Origin: FEN-1279 sp964400285
Lineage (GTDB): Bacteria > Bacteroidota > Ignavibacteria > Tepidaquicellales > Tepidaquicellaceae
Length of the DNA: 64,000 nucleotides
Direction: 5' to 3'
Assembly (NCBI GenBank): GCA_964400285.1
Contig: CAYNTK010000009.1
Coordinates: 1-64,000, forward strand
The translations under genes and the position numbers were made by a program. How positions within the stretch are numbered: the first letter of the stretch is position 1; each line of letters starts with the position of its first letter. Shown one piece after another: positions 9,327 through 17,481 of this stretch. Below the pieces are notes generated by a model. The model was not told the origin of the DNA, did no database searches, and was given only the letters and a program-made list of their open reading frames with translations.

Positions 9327-10115
9327 ATGGCAGACACAAAAACCGCACTAATCACGGGAGCCTCGAGCGGAATAGGTCTTGAGCTTGCAAAAATATTTGC
9401 ATCTAAGGGAACAAACCTGATAATCGTTTCAAGAAACGTTATCGAACTCTCGAAGTTAAAATCTGAACTAATAGAAAAAAATAAAATATACGTTGAGGAA
9501 ATTGTAAAAGATCTATCTGTTCCCGGTTCAGCAAAGCAAGTTTTCGACGAAGTAAAATCATTGAGCTTTGATGTTGATTACCTTATCAACAATGCAGGGT
9601 TTGGAGATTACGGGCTTTTTTATAAAAGTGACTGGACTAAACAGGAGCGAATGATAAATTTAAATATGCTGACATTGACCCAGCTTACCCACCTTTTTCT
9701 TCCCGGAATGATTAAAAGAAAAAGCGGAAGGATAATGAACGTTGCCTCTACCGCCGCTTTTCAACCCGGACCGCTGATGTCGGTTTATTACGCATCAAAA
9801 GCTTATGTGTTGTTTTTTTCAGAAGCAATTGCAAACGAACTTGAGGGAACCGGCGTAACAGTTACGGCACTCTGCCCGGGCCCGACAAAATCAGGATTTC
9901 AAAAAGCAGCAAATGTAGAACACTCTAAAATGTTAAACGCAGATTCCATTCCGACATCTAAAGAAGTTGCAGAGTATGGTTATAAAGCAATGATGAAAGG
10001 AAAGCGGGTGGCGATACATGGGATTAAAAATAAAGAAATAGCTTTCTTTTCTCGAAGAGCTCCGAAAACCTTCATATTGAAAACCGTTAGAAAACTGAAC
10101 GAGGGAAGAAAATAA
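9327..10115 (+). CDS. Short-chain dehydrogenase/reductase
   Basis: A 262-aa classical SDR oxidoreductase using NAD(P)H; the substrate is unknown. The Rossmann nucleotide loop TGASSGIG lies at residues 10-17, NNAG follows near residue 90, then the catalytic Ser in NVASTAAF and the YxxxK pair in YYASK. The post-catalytic LCPGPTKS completes the fold. Members of this DltE/YqjQ-like subgroup are commonly annotated only as general oxidoreductases. A TTG at 9318 is in frame but adds only three residues; I use the ATG at 9327. It runs convergent with the ferritin-like gene downstream. Confidence 0.92.
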   Translation: MADTKTALITGASSGIGLELAKIFASKGTNLIIVSRNVIELSKLKSELIEKNKIYVEEIVKDLSVPGSAKQVFDEVKSLSFDVDYLINNAGFGDYGLFYKSDWTKQERMINLNMLTLTQLTHLFLPGMIKRKSGRIMNVASTAAFQPGPLMSVYYASKAYVLFFSEAIANELEGTGVTVTALCPGPTKSGFQKAANVEHSKMLNADSIPTSKEVAEYGYKAMMKGKRVAIHGIKNKEIAFFSRRAPKTFILKTVRKLNEGRK

Positions 10116-10207
10116 TTATTTTGAAACAAAGTTACCAAATATAAACTATAATTTAAAAGACTATCTTCTCTCTTTGTATGAGCGTTCTTGTTGTGAACCC
10201 TTTAGAA

Positions 10208-10720
10208 TTAAACGCGTAATTTTTTCCAGTCTTCTTTTATTCTCTGAATATCAGAAATAAAATCCTCTATATCCTGTTCGTGCTCAAGTTCTTCATTTAA
10301 AATTATCGTTGCAATTTGATGTGTTGTGTGGTCTTTACCATTTGTAAAATCTGCAATCTCTTTATATCTCTGTATTGCACACCTTTCACCTTTAAGATTT
10401 TGTTCGAGGATTACCTCTACGTATGGGTCATTTGGCTCATCGTAATCGCAACGGCTGAGCTTAAACCAGTCTTTTGGATTTGTAACTGGCTTTCCTCCGA
10501 GCTGAATAATTCTATCTACGATTAAAACCGCGTGGTTGAGTTCCTGTCCCGCGTGAATTAAAAGCTCCGCCTCGATTTCGCCCCTCATCGGACCTTCCAT
10601 CATTCTTGCACCAATCCAGTATTGATAAAATGCAAGCCACTCCTCGCTAAGTGCCTCATTTAACATTCTAAGAAGCTCGTTAACATCTAAATTTAAAATT
10701 TTTATTCCGTGTTTACCCAT
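10208..10720 (-). CDS. Ferritin-like (DPS-like/bacterioferritin-like) iron protein
   Basis: A 170-aa four-helix ferritin-like protein expected to oxidise and store iron or to protect DNA from peroxide. Carboxylate/His ligand positions are visible in the first helix pair (ALSEEWLAFYQYW, then ELLIHAGQELNHA) and the second (LEQNLKGERCAIQRY, then ILNEELEHEQD). Two cysteines, separated by 22 residues, flank the third helix. This recalls the paired Cys of archaeal DPS-like thioferritins, but that assignment is an inference. The leader carries AAAGGAT about 9 bases before the ATG. A 13-base block there (ATCCTTTAATAAT, + strand 10730-10742) is identical to one before the second ferritin gene at 45583. 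Confidence 0.85.
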   Translation of the reverse strand: MGKHGIKILNLDVNELLRMLNEALSEEWLAFYQYWIGARMMEGPMRGEIEAELLIHAGQELNHAVLIVDRIIQLGGKPVTNPKDWFKLSRCDYDEPNDPYVEVILEQNLKGERCAIQRYKEIADFTNGKDHTTHQIATIILNEELEHEQDIEDFISDIQRIKEDWKKLRV

Positions 10721-10919
10721 AATATTTTTATCCTTTAATAATATTTGTTTACAAATTACTTATTATAAATAATAATTTGTATAGAAAAAAATTTTTCACA
10801 AAATTTTTATGATTTTTCACCAACTACATCAAGTCTATTTATTGTTATATTTTAAGTTTTCCACTTTTGTATTTGCAATTTGCTCTCTTGACTCTACAAA
10901 AGGCATTTCAAAAATACTT

Positions 10920-10927
10920 TAACTTTG
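10920..10927 (+). promoter_or_regulatory. Possible -7 element before etfB
   Basis: TAACTTTG matches TAnnTTTG exactly, but no TTG lies 19-21 bases upstream; the nearest, in CTCTTGACT, is 29 bases away. If real, transcription would begin near 10933, within 2-3 bases of the upstream ATG at 10935. That favours the ATG at 10953 as the etfB start. Confidence 0.3.
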
Positions 10928-10952
10928 ATATATTATGCAAATTTCAATCTTT

Positions 10953-11837
10953 ATGTATAATTCCATAGTATTAGTAAAACAGGTTCCTGATACTGCAAAT
11001 ATATCGGGAAAAGTGATGAAGGATGACGGTACGGTGAACCGTGCAAAACTGCCCGCAATTTTCAATCACGAAGATAAAATTGCTCTCGAATTTGCTCTTC
11101 AGGTGAAAGATAAATTCGGAGGAAAAGTCTCTGCCGTTACAATGGGGCCACCGCGGGCGTCTGATATTTTAAGAGAGTGTTTATATATGGGAGCGGATTC
11201 GGTTTATTGTGTTACAGATAGAAAATTTGCTGGCGCAGATACACTTGCTACCTCTTATGTTTTAAGCGAAGCTGTTAAAAAAATTGGGAATTTCGATTTA
11301 ATTTTTGCAGGAAGACAGGCAATCGATGGTGATACCGCACAGGTTGGTCCTCAGACCGCTGAAAAATTAGGCATTCCTCAAATTACGTATGCCGAAGAAA
11401 TCCTCGAATTAAAAGATAGGAAAATCAAGGTAAAGAGAAAAATTGATGGCGGTTTTGAAATTGTTGAATGCAAATTGCCAGTTTTAATTACAGTCTTAAA
11501 AGGTGCCGCTGACCCCAGACCGTTCAGTTCTAAAAGACTTATGGCTTTCAAAGGTGCAAAATCTCTTGCCGATTTAGAAAAAATGGCAGAAGGGAATTCA
11601 CTTTTGTATATCGATAACCTCGTTCACGAATACAAAGAAAGAAACCTATTTATCGAAACTTTGACTACAGATGACCTCGATGTTGATGCGGAAAGATGCG
11701 GAGTAAAAGGTTCACCGACAAAAGTTCACAAGGTTGAATCTGTTGTACTTGCAGGAGGAAAACACGAAATAATAGAACCTACAAAAGATGGTATTGCAAA
11801 GCTAATTGACAGTTTAATGGAAGACCGCATTTTTTAA
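10953..11837 (+). CDS. etfB: Electron transfer flavoprotein, beta subunit
   Basis: The AMP-binding subunit of the ETF heterodimer, which accepts electrons from acyl-CoA dehydrogenases and passes them to the quinone pool. The 294-aa protein opens with SIVLVKQVPDTA and contains the ETF-beta signature near residue 120 (GRQAIDGDTAQVGPQTAE). It ends with a KDGIAKLID-type tail. An ATG at 10935 would add six residues. The ATG at 10953 gives the usual short N-terminus and leaves room for a leader after the -7 box at 10920. The partner etfA starts 163 bases downstream and an acyl-CoA dehydrogenase follows, so the three form a functional set. Confidence 0.95.
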   Translation: MYNSIVLVKQVPDTANISGKVMKDDGTVNRAKLPAIFNHEDKIALEFALQVKDKFGGKVSAVTMGPPRASDILRECLYMGADSVYCVTDRKFAGADTLATSYVLSEAVKKIGNFDLIFAGRQAIDGDTAQVGPQTAEKLGIPQITYAEEILELKDRKIKVKRKIDGGFEIVECKLPVLITVLKGAADPRPFSSKRLMAFKGAKSLADLEKMAEGNSLLYIDNLVHEYKERNLFIETLTTDDLDVDAERCGVKGSPTKVHKVESVVLAGGKHEIIEPTKDGIAKLIDSLMEDRIF

Positions 11838-11839
11838 TA

Positions 11840-11996
11840 AGTAATGAATAACGAATAATAAACAGCAAAAAGTGAACAGTGATTGGAAAAATTTTTTAAA
11901 TAAATATAAAAATTTAAATATATAAATAAATATTGTGAATATGAAATTGTCAGTAAAAATATTCATTGACTATTGACGATTCACTATTGAGCAAAA
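11840..11996. repeat. Intergenic period-7 repeat arrays between etfB and etfA
   Basis: Two stretches read cleanly as heptamers. Positions 11840-11881 hold six units, such as AGTAATG, AATAACG and AACAGTG. Positions 11962-11989 hold four units, such as TTCATTG and ACTATTG, with the opposite sequence sense. The rest of the gap is AT-rich, with no visible gene. Reverse-complemented, these units match the heptamers that encode the signal peptides of the T9SS genes at 19363-21911. Confidence 0.6.
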
Positions 11997-12000
11997 AAGT

Positions 12001-13014
12001 ATGAAGAAACCAGAAGTTTGGGTATTTATCGAGCAGAGAAGCGGAAAACCCGCAGATGTTAGCTTTGAGCTACTCAGCAAAGGACGGAAACTTGCCGATA
12101 ATATGAAGGGAATTTTAAAATCCATAGTTATCGGTCACAACGTAAGGGATATAGCAGTTGAAACGTTTAATTACGGAACGGACGAAAGTTATTTAATCGA
12201 TAGCCCGGAATTATTTTATTATAGAACGCTGCCTTACAGCAGAATTCTTGACGAACTGATTCACAAAGAAATTCCGCGAATTGTTTTGTTCGGTGCAACG
12301 GTAATAGGAAGAGATTTAGCTCCACATGTTGCCTCAAGTACAAAAAGCGGACTGACAGCAGACTGCACGGATTTAAAAATTTCCGATATAACTTATTTAA
12401 ACAAAGATTACAAAAATTTACTCTTGCAAATTAGACCTGCTTTCGGTGGAAATATAATTGCAACCATTATTACACCAGATGTTCCCGTTCAGATGGCAAC
12501 CGTTCGCGAAGGTGTTATGGAAATGCATAAACTCGATCAACCAAAAGAAATTAAAATTAAAGAAATTCCATTTAAACCGAATGAGCTTGATGATATTTTA
12601 ATGGTCATAGAACAACATAGGGAAGAAAGCAAAGTAAATCTAAAAGGTGCTCCGATAATAGTTGCAGGTGGTTACGGGCTTGGCACAAAAGAAAACTTTA
12701 ATTTACTTTTTGATTTAGCTAAAGCAATTGGTGGTGAGGTAGCTGGAAGTCGTGCAGCGGTTGACGCAGGATTTATCTCTTCCGAAAGACAAGTTGGACA
12801 AACAGGAGTTACCGTAAGACCAAAGCTTTACATTGCCGTTGGTATCTCTGGAGCTATACAACACCGAGCAGGTATGCAGGAAGCAAATAAAATTATAGCA
12901 ATAAACACTGACCCGGAAGCACCAATTTTTGAAATCAGCCACTATGGAATAGTTGGAGATGCTATGGATGTAATTCCAATATTTATTGAAACATATAAAC
13001 ATAAACTGAAATAA
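12001..13014 (+). CDS. etfA: Electron transfer flavoprotein, alpha subunit
   Basis: The FAD-binding partner of EtfB. The 337-aa protein has the N-terminal ETF alpha/beta-like domain (WVFIEQRSGKPADVS) and the C-terminal FAD domain. The latter carries GGYGLGTKENF near 225, GSRAAVDAGF near 248, VGQTGVTVRPKLYIAVGISGA, and the terminal GDAMDVIP. The full FAD signature is present, so it should be active. It is separated from etfB by a repeat-rich gap and ends 3 bases before the acyl-CoA dehydrogenase gene, which implies translational coupling with that enzyme. Confidence 0.96.
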   Translation: MKKPEVWVFIEQRSGKPADVSFELLSKGRKLADNMKGILKSIVIGHNVRDIAVETFNYGTDESYLIDSPELFYYRTLPYSRILDELIHKEIPRIVLFGATVIGRDLAPHVASSTKSGLTADCTDLKISDITYLNKDYKNLLLQIRPAFGGNIIATIITPDVPVQMATVREGVMEMHKLDQPKEIKIKEIPFKPNELDDILMVIEQHREESKVNLKGAPIIVAGGYGLGTKENFNLLFDLAKAIGGEVAGSRAAVDAGFISSERQVGQTGVTVRPKLYIAVGISGAIQHRAGMQEANKIIAINTDPEAPIFEISHYGIVGDAMDVIPIFIETYKHKLK

Positions 13015-13017
13015 AAT

Positions 13018-14739
13018 ATGCCAAATTTTTTTAAAGAAAATCACGATATCCAATTTCATTTTAATCGTCTAAACCTTGAAGACACAGTTAAAATGATAGA
13101 GGACAATTATGAAGAATCCAAAAGATATAACTATGCACCAATTAATTACGAAGATGCAATTGAGAATTATAGAAAGGTGTTAGAGGTTGTTGGAGATATA
13201 GCAGGGAATTTTATTGCTCCGAGAGCTGCCGATGTTGACCATCAAGGAGCACGATATGAAGAGGGAAGGGTTGATTATGCAAAAGGAACAAAGGAAAACC
13301 TCGAGATGTTATCAAAAGCCGATTTAATGGGTATGGTACTTCCGAGGCAATATGGAGGACTTAATTTTCCTTTTACAGTTTACCTAATGGCAACAGAAAT
13401 TATTTCAAGAGCCGACGCTTCTCTAATGAATATTTTTGGTTTGCAAGATATTGGTGATATGATAGTGAAATATGGAAACGATGAACAAAAGCAGGAATTT
13501 GTTCCTAAGTTTACGACGGGTGAATATACAGGCGCAATGGCTCTTACCGAACCCGATGCAGGCTCGGATTTACAAGCTGTAAAAATGCACGCATATCAGA
13601 ACGAAAAAGGTCAATGGTTCTTAAGAGGAATGAAAAGGTTTATTACAAATGGAAATGCAGAGGTGCTACTTGTTTTGGCACGTTCTGAACCTGGGACAAA
13701 AGACGGAAGAGGATTAAGTATGTTTGCATGTTATGGTGACGACACAGTAAAGGTAAGAAGAATAGAAAATAAACTCGGAATTCACGGCTCTCCAACCTGT
13801 GAACTTCAATTTAACGATACACCTGCCCAGATTGTTGGACAGAGAAAATTTGGTTTGATAAAATACGTTTTTGATTTAATGTATAGAGCAAGAATGGGAG
13901 TCTCCGCACAGGCACTTGGTATCTCACAGGCAGCGTTTGATGAAGCGTTGATGTATGCTAAAGATAGAGTTCAATTTGGGAAAGCGATTTATAATATACC
14001 TGCAGTCTCAAATCTTTTAATTGATATGAGGGTAAATCTTGAAAGCAATCGCTCATTAATGTATGCAACAGCAAAAATTGTAGATAAGAAAGAAAGACTT
14101 GAGGAAGCCATAGGCAAACTTAAAAAATCAGGTAAATCAACTACGGACTTAAATAACGAATTGAAACAGGTAAGCAAAGTAGCAAATTTTCTTACGCCGA
14201 TTACTAAGTTAATTTTGACTGAGTCAGCGAATAAAATAACTTACGACTCTCTTCAAATTCACGGTGGAACTGGGTATATGAAAGAGTTTAGAGTTGAACG
14301 TCTTGCACGTGATGCCCGTATTACCAATATTTATGAAGGGACATCACAGCTTCAGATTGTGGCGGCTATAAGTGGAGTTTTGAATGATGTTTTAAAAGAA
14401 TATTTTGATGAGAGAGAAAAGAAAGTTTATTCAGGAGGACTCGCAGTACTTGCGAATCATCTCAAAGAAATAAGAGAAATATTGTATGATTCTCTAAAAT
14501 ATGTTGCGGGTAAAAAAGATACTGGATTTCAAGATGTTGCAGCGAAAGAGCTTGTTGAGCTTTACTCTTTTATTTATGTTGGTTACCTGCTTCTTGATGA
14601 AGCCGAAGAAAATCAGAAGAAAAGATTTATTGCAAATAGGTATATTCTTAACGCACTTGCTAATTCTCGGAGAAATGCTGAATTAATAAGGAGTGAAACT
14701 TATTCTGATATTCTACACATCGACGAAATTGTAAAATAA
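13018..14739 (+). CDS. Acyl-CoA dehydrogenase
   Basis: A 573-aa FAD enzyme that desaturates acyl-CoA and donates electrons to ETF. The core shows GAMALTEPDAGSD (FAD/substrate loop), FITNGNAE, the LGIHGSPTCELQF strand, and RVQFGKAI. The Arg-rich helix carries QIHGGTGYMKEF, and the catalytic Glu lies in NIYEGTSQLQ near residue 444. About 130 residues follow as a helical extension, giving a length greater than the common 380-aa forms but typical of the longer Bacteroidota/Chlorobi-type enzymes. Chain-length preference cannot be read from the sequence. It starts 3 bases after etfA. Confidence 0.95.
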   Translation: MPNFFKENHDIQFHFNRLNLEDTVKMIEDNYEESKRYNYAPINYEDAIENYRKVLEVVGDIAGNFIAPRAADVDHQGARYEEGRVDYAKGTKENLEMLSKADLMGMVLPRQYGGLNFPFTVYLMATEIISRADASLMNIFGLQDIGDMIVKYGNDEQKQEFVPKFTTGEYTGAMALTEPDAGSDLQAVKMHAYQNEKGQWFLRGMKRFITNGNAEVLLVLARSEPGTKDGRGLSMFACYGDDTVKVRRIENKLGIHGSPTCELQFNDTPAQIVGQRKFGLIKYVFDLMYRARMGVSAQALGISQAAFDEALMYAKDRVQFGKAIYNIPAVSNLLIDMRVNLESNRSLMYATAKIVDKKERLEEAIGKLKKSGKSTTDLNNELKQVSKVANFLTPITKLILTESANKITYDSLQIHGGTGYMKEFRVERLARDARITNIYEGTSQLQIVAAISGVLNDVLKEYFDEREKKVYSGGLAVLANHLKEIREILYDSLKYVAGKKDTGFQDVAAKELVELYSFIYVGYLLLDEAEENQKKRFIANRYILNALANSRRNAELIRSETYSDILHIDEIVK

Positions 14740-14755
14740 AAATTATTATAATAAT

Positions 14756-14953
14756 ATGTTCTATTACAGAATTTTCGATGACAAAGAAGAATTGAACTTT
14801 TTTAAAAGTTCATTAAACTACGAAAAAATACGAGAGCTTATGATGGAATACGAAAAGACTCACCAGGAATATATTAACAAAGATTTTATTGGTTTTCTAA
14901 AAGAAAAGGATAACGAAACCGAAATAATAGAAGTAACGAATATTTATTATTAA
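14756..14953 (+). CDS. Small conserved-context protein, function unknown
   Basis: A 65-aa acidic soluble protein (MFYYRIFDDKEELNFF start) with no recognised domain, membrane segment or metal motif. It looks like a small alpha/beta protein. I accept it as a gene because its ATG is 16 bases after the acyl-CoA dehydrogenase stop, it runs in the same direction, and it has sensible, unbiased amino-acid content. It precedes the histidine kinase by 31 bases. A role tied to the dehydrogenase or the kinase is possible but nothing in it shows one. Confidence 0.6.
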   Translation: MFYYRIFDDKEELNFFKSSLNYEKIRELMMEYEKTHQEYINKDFIGFLKEKDNETEIIEVTNIYY

Positions 14954-14984
14954 ATTATTACACTGACCTGTTGCTAACGTAGAG

Positions 14985-16358
14985 ATGCTAAATCTTATTC
15001 CAAAACACACATATGACCTTCAAGGCCTTTGGATACTAATTAGAAAAAGAAACAGATGGTTAATTAATCTTCGATATTTTGCTTTTTTGTTTTTACTTGC
15101 CTTTGTGATATCATCGAAATTTTTATTAGGTATAAACTATTCCAATAAACAGTATTACATATTAATTACTCTTGCTTTTTGTGTTTTGATATATAACCTT
15201 TTAATATATTATATTTCTAACACAAAGATTGTTAAAGATTCTCAAGAAGGTATTAATCCCATAGTAATTTCTCTGATACAAATCCAATTGGATTTAATTG
15301 TACTAAGTCTTATTGTATATTTTACCGGGGGCGTTGAGAGTCCATTTTATATTTTTTTCATTTTTCATATGATAATAGGTAGCATGATACTTCCGGGTTA
15401 CATTATATATACTATTGCGGGTGTTATTGTGCTAAGTTTTTACCTTTTATCTTTTGCAGAATATTTTGGCTTAATATTTCATTATAGCATTCCTGGGCTA
15501 TATGGTTTACCAATATATAACAACATTAATTATGTATTAATTTTCTCTACTGCTTTCGGGATTATGATGTTGGTAAGTGTATTTTTTGCAAATTCAATTT
15601 CAAGCGCACTATATAGACGAGAACAAGAATTGAAAATTACACTTGATAAACTAAACAACGCGGAAAAGATAAAACAAAAATATATTATTGGTGTTGTTCA
15701 CGAAATTAAAAGTCCAATAGCAGCAGTGCAATCGTATCTTGATTTAATACTTAGTAAATACGCAGGTCCGATAACCGAAAATGTAGAAGATAAGTTAAAA
15801 AAAGCCAGACATCGCTCTGAAGAAGCAATTGAAATTATTAACGATGTTCTACACATCTCACGTTTAAAGTTACAGGATGAAATTACAAAAACCGGAATTG
15901 ATATATTTGCGATGTTGAATAATATTATTTTAAAAAGGGAAATACAAGCAAAAAGCAAGAACATAAGCTTGAAATTGATAGACAAAAGGAAAAAGAAAAG
16001 AGAAATTTTAGGAGATTATAATCTGCTTGAATTAGCATTTTCGAATTTGATTGGTAATGCTATTAAATATACCAGCAATGGCGGAAAGGTGGAGGTTGTA
16101 CTAGAAGAAGAAAAAGATAATACAATAGTAGAGGTTTGCGATAATGGTATCGGTATTCCCGAAAAAGATAAAAGTAAAATCTTTTCAGAGTTTTATAGAG
16201 CATCAAACGTAAAACATAAAATACAAGATGGAACAGGGACGGGGCTTACTGTTGTCAAACAGATTATAGAACAACACAACGGAATGATAACTTTTGAAAG
16301 CCCCTCTCGCTTGGCAGACGAGAAAGGATTTGGGACCTCGTTTAATGTTAAACTATAA
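14985..16358 (+). CDS. Membrane-bound sensor histidine kinase
   Basis: A 457-aa kinase of a two-component system. Residues about 25-205 form five or six membrane helices with no large extracytoplasmic domain, so the signal is probably membrane-linked. A short coiled coil leads to a HisKA domain with the phospho-accepting His at residue 239 (VVHEIKSPIAA). HATPase motifs follow: N box NLIGNAIKYTSNG, G1 CDNGIGIP, F box FSEFYRAS and G2 GTGTGLTVVKQI. All catalytic boxes are intact. No response-regulator gene is adjacent, so its partner lies elsewhere. Confidence 0.93.
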   Translation: MLNLIPKHTYDLQGLWILIRKRNRWLINLRYFAFLFLLAFVISSKFLLGINYSNKQYYILITLAFCVLIYNLLIYYISNTKIVKDSQEGINPIVISLIQIQLDLIVLSLIVYFTGGVESPFYIFFIFHMIIGSMILPGYIIYTIAGVIVLSFYLLSFAEYFGLIFHYSIPGLYGLPIYNNINYVLIFSTAFGIMMLVSVFFANSISSALYRREQELKITLDKLNNAEKIKQKYIIGVVHEIKSPIAAVQSYLDLILSKYAGPITENVEDKLKKARHRSEEAIEIINDVLHISRLKLQDEITKTGIDIFAMLNNIILKREIQAKSKNISLKLIDKRKKKREILGDYNLLELAFSNLIGNAIKYTSNGGKVEVVLEEEKDNTIVEVCDNGIGIPEKDKSKIFSEFYRASNVKHKIQDGTGTGLTVVKQIIEQHNGMITFESPSRLADEKGFGTSFNVKL

Positions 16359-16418
16359 ATGTCCCTTATGTTAATTAAACAGAAACAATATTATATTATA
16401 CCTAATTATTTAATAATT

Positions 16419-16790
16419 TTAATCCTTTGCCCATAGACCGATTATATTTCCGTCTAAATCACTGAAAAGAGCGAAATGACCTGCATTTTCATTAATAAGG
16501 GTTTTTGGTGTTACTATACTTCCCCCCAGAGAAACAGCTTTTTTTAATGTATTCTCAATATTATCTGTTTCTACATAAAGGACTACAGATTGTCCAGAAT
16601 GTTCAGGCACTTCTTTTTTCATTAACCCTCCTCCAATTGAACCTTCACCAGTATAAATATTCCAATAAGGAGAGTCAGAGCTTTGTGAGAGGTTGAATTC
16701 CCAACCGAAAAGAAGATTGTAGAAATCTTTCGATTTATCAAAGTCATTTACATAAAGCTCAAACCAACCGATATGATGTTTTGTTGACAT
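16419..16790 (-). CDS. VOC-family (glyoxalase-like) protein
   Basis: A 123-aa vicinal-oxygen-chelate protein. It opens with HHIGWFELYVNDFDKSKDFYNLLFGWEF, the usual first beta-alpha-beta-beta module (quoted only to mark the family; the key residues are the His pair and Glu8-Leu-Tyr), and closes with GHFALFSDLDGNIIGLW. The closing Asp-Gly-Asn pattern and DUF-like length match PhnB/glyoxalase-type proteins of unknown substrate. It is convergent with the upstream kinase gene and divergent from the Rrf2 gene. Confidence 0.85.
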   Translation of the reverse strand: MSTKHHIGWFELYVNDFDKSKDFYNLLFGWEFNLSQSSDSPYWNIYTGEGSIGGGLMKKEVPEHSGQSVVLYVETDNIENTLKKAVSLGGSIVTPKTLINENAGHFALFSDLDGNIIGLWAKD

Positions 16791-16955
16791 TTATAAAAAA
16801 TTATATTTTTAATTATATAAGTATTAAACCTTGAAATTTTTTAAAAAGTTTATTTATTATGGGAATTTTTTTACAAATTACTTGTTTTAATTTACAATAG
16901 TTTATATAAATTTAAATCAGCTGAAGACTAAAAGGTCTCAATATCTTTTTTAATT

Positions 16956-17408
16956 ATGTATATGTTATATTCAAAATCCAGTGAATATGTTGTTAGGGCA
17001 CTGGTATATTTGTCTTTACAGGAAAAGACAGAATATGTAATGATAAAAGAAATTTCCGAAAATACGGAAATTCCTTTACCTTTTTTATCAAAAATATTTC
17101 AAGATATTTCCAAAGCAAAATGGATTATCTCAAAAAAAGGGAAAAATGGGGGGGTTAAACTTGCTGTCAATCCCGATAATTTAAAGCTATTAGATATCAT
17201 CTCATATTTTGATGGTATGCAGGATTACAGCCGCTGTATGTTTGGACATAAGGAATGCGGAGTAAACGCCAAGTGTGCTTTGCATAATAAATGTAGTGAT
17301 TTGAAAAATGAAATTTATGATTTTTTAAATTCGACAACAATAGGTGATTTTACTAATATCTGGAAAAAAGAAAATAAGGTCAGTTTAAAAGAACTTAAAA
17401 TTATTTAA
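16956..17408 (+). CDS. Rrf2-family transcriptional regulator with three-Cys cluster motif
   Basis: A 150-aa winged-helix regulator. The N-terminal SSEYVVRALVYLSL helix and the GGVKLA wing are typical of Rrf2. Cysteines at 94, 101, 107 and 113 include a C-X5-C-X5-C arrangement like that of IscR, so a [2Fe-2S] cluster sensing iron-sulfur status, nitric oxide or redox is likely. A weak inverted repeat (AGAC..GTCT) about 30 bases upstream could be an autoregulatory site. A strong terminator follows, so it is transcribed alone. A class V aminotransferase lies just downstream. A second in-frame ATG at 16962 is a possible start. Confidence 0.92.
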   Translation: MYMLYSKSSEYVVRALVYLSLQEKTEYVMIKEISENTEIPLPFLSKIFQDISKAKWIISKKGKNGGVKLAVNPDNLKLLDIISYFDGMQDYSRCMFGHKECGVNAKCALHNKCSDLKNEIYDFLNSTTIGDFTNIWKKENKVSLKELKII

Positions 17409-17434
17409 TAGATTTTATAAATTGTAATACATAT

Positions 17435-17458
17435 AAGGAGATTTAAATCTCCTTTTTT
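17435..17458 (+). terminator. Rho-independent terminator after the Rrf2 gene
   Basis: A perfect 20-base palindrome, AAGGAGATTTAAATCTCCTT, runs straight into a T6 tract. It lies 27 bases past the Rrf2 stop codon. Confidence 0.8.
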
Positions 17459-17481
17459 GTTTATAAAAAAAGAAATTTTTT

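Noticed and set aside
11840..11996. CRISPR-like array
   Set aside because: The units are 7 bases long, degenerate and without spacers; no cas genes are present.
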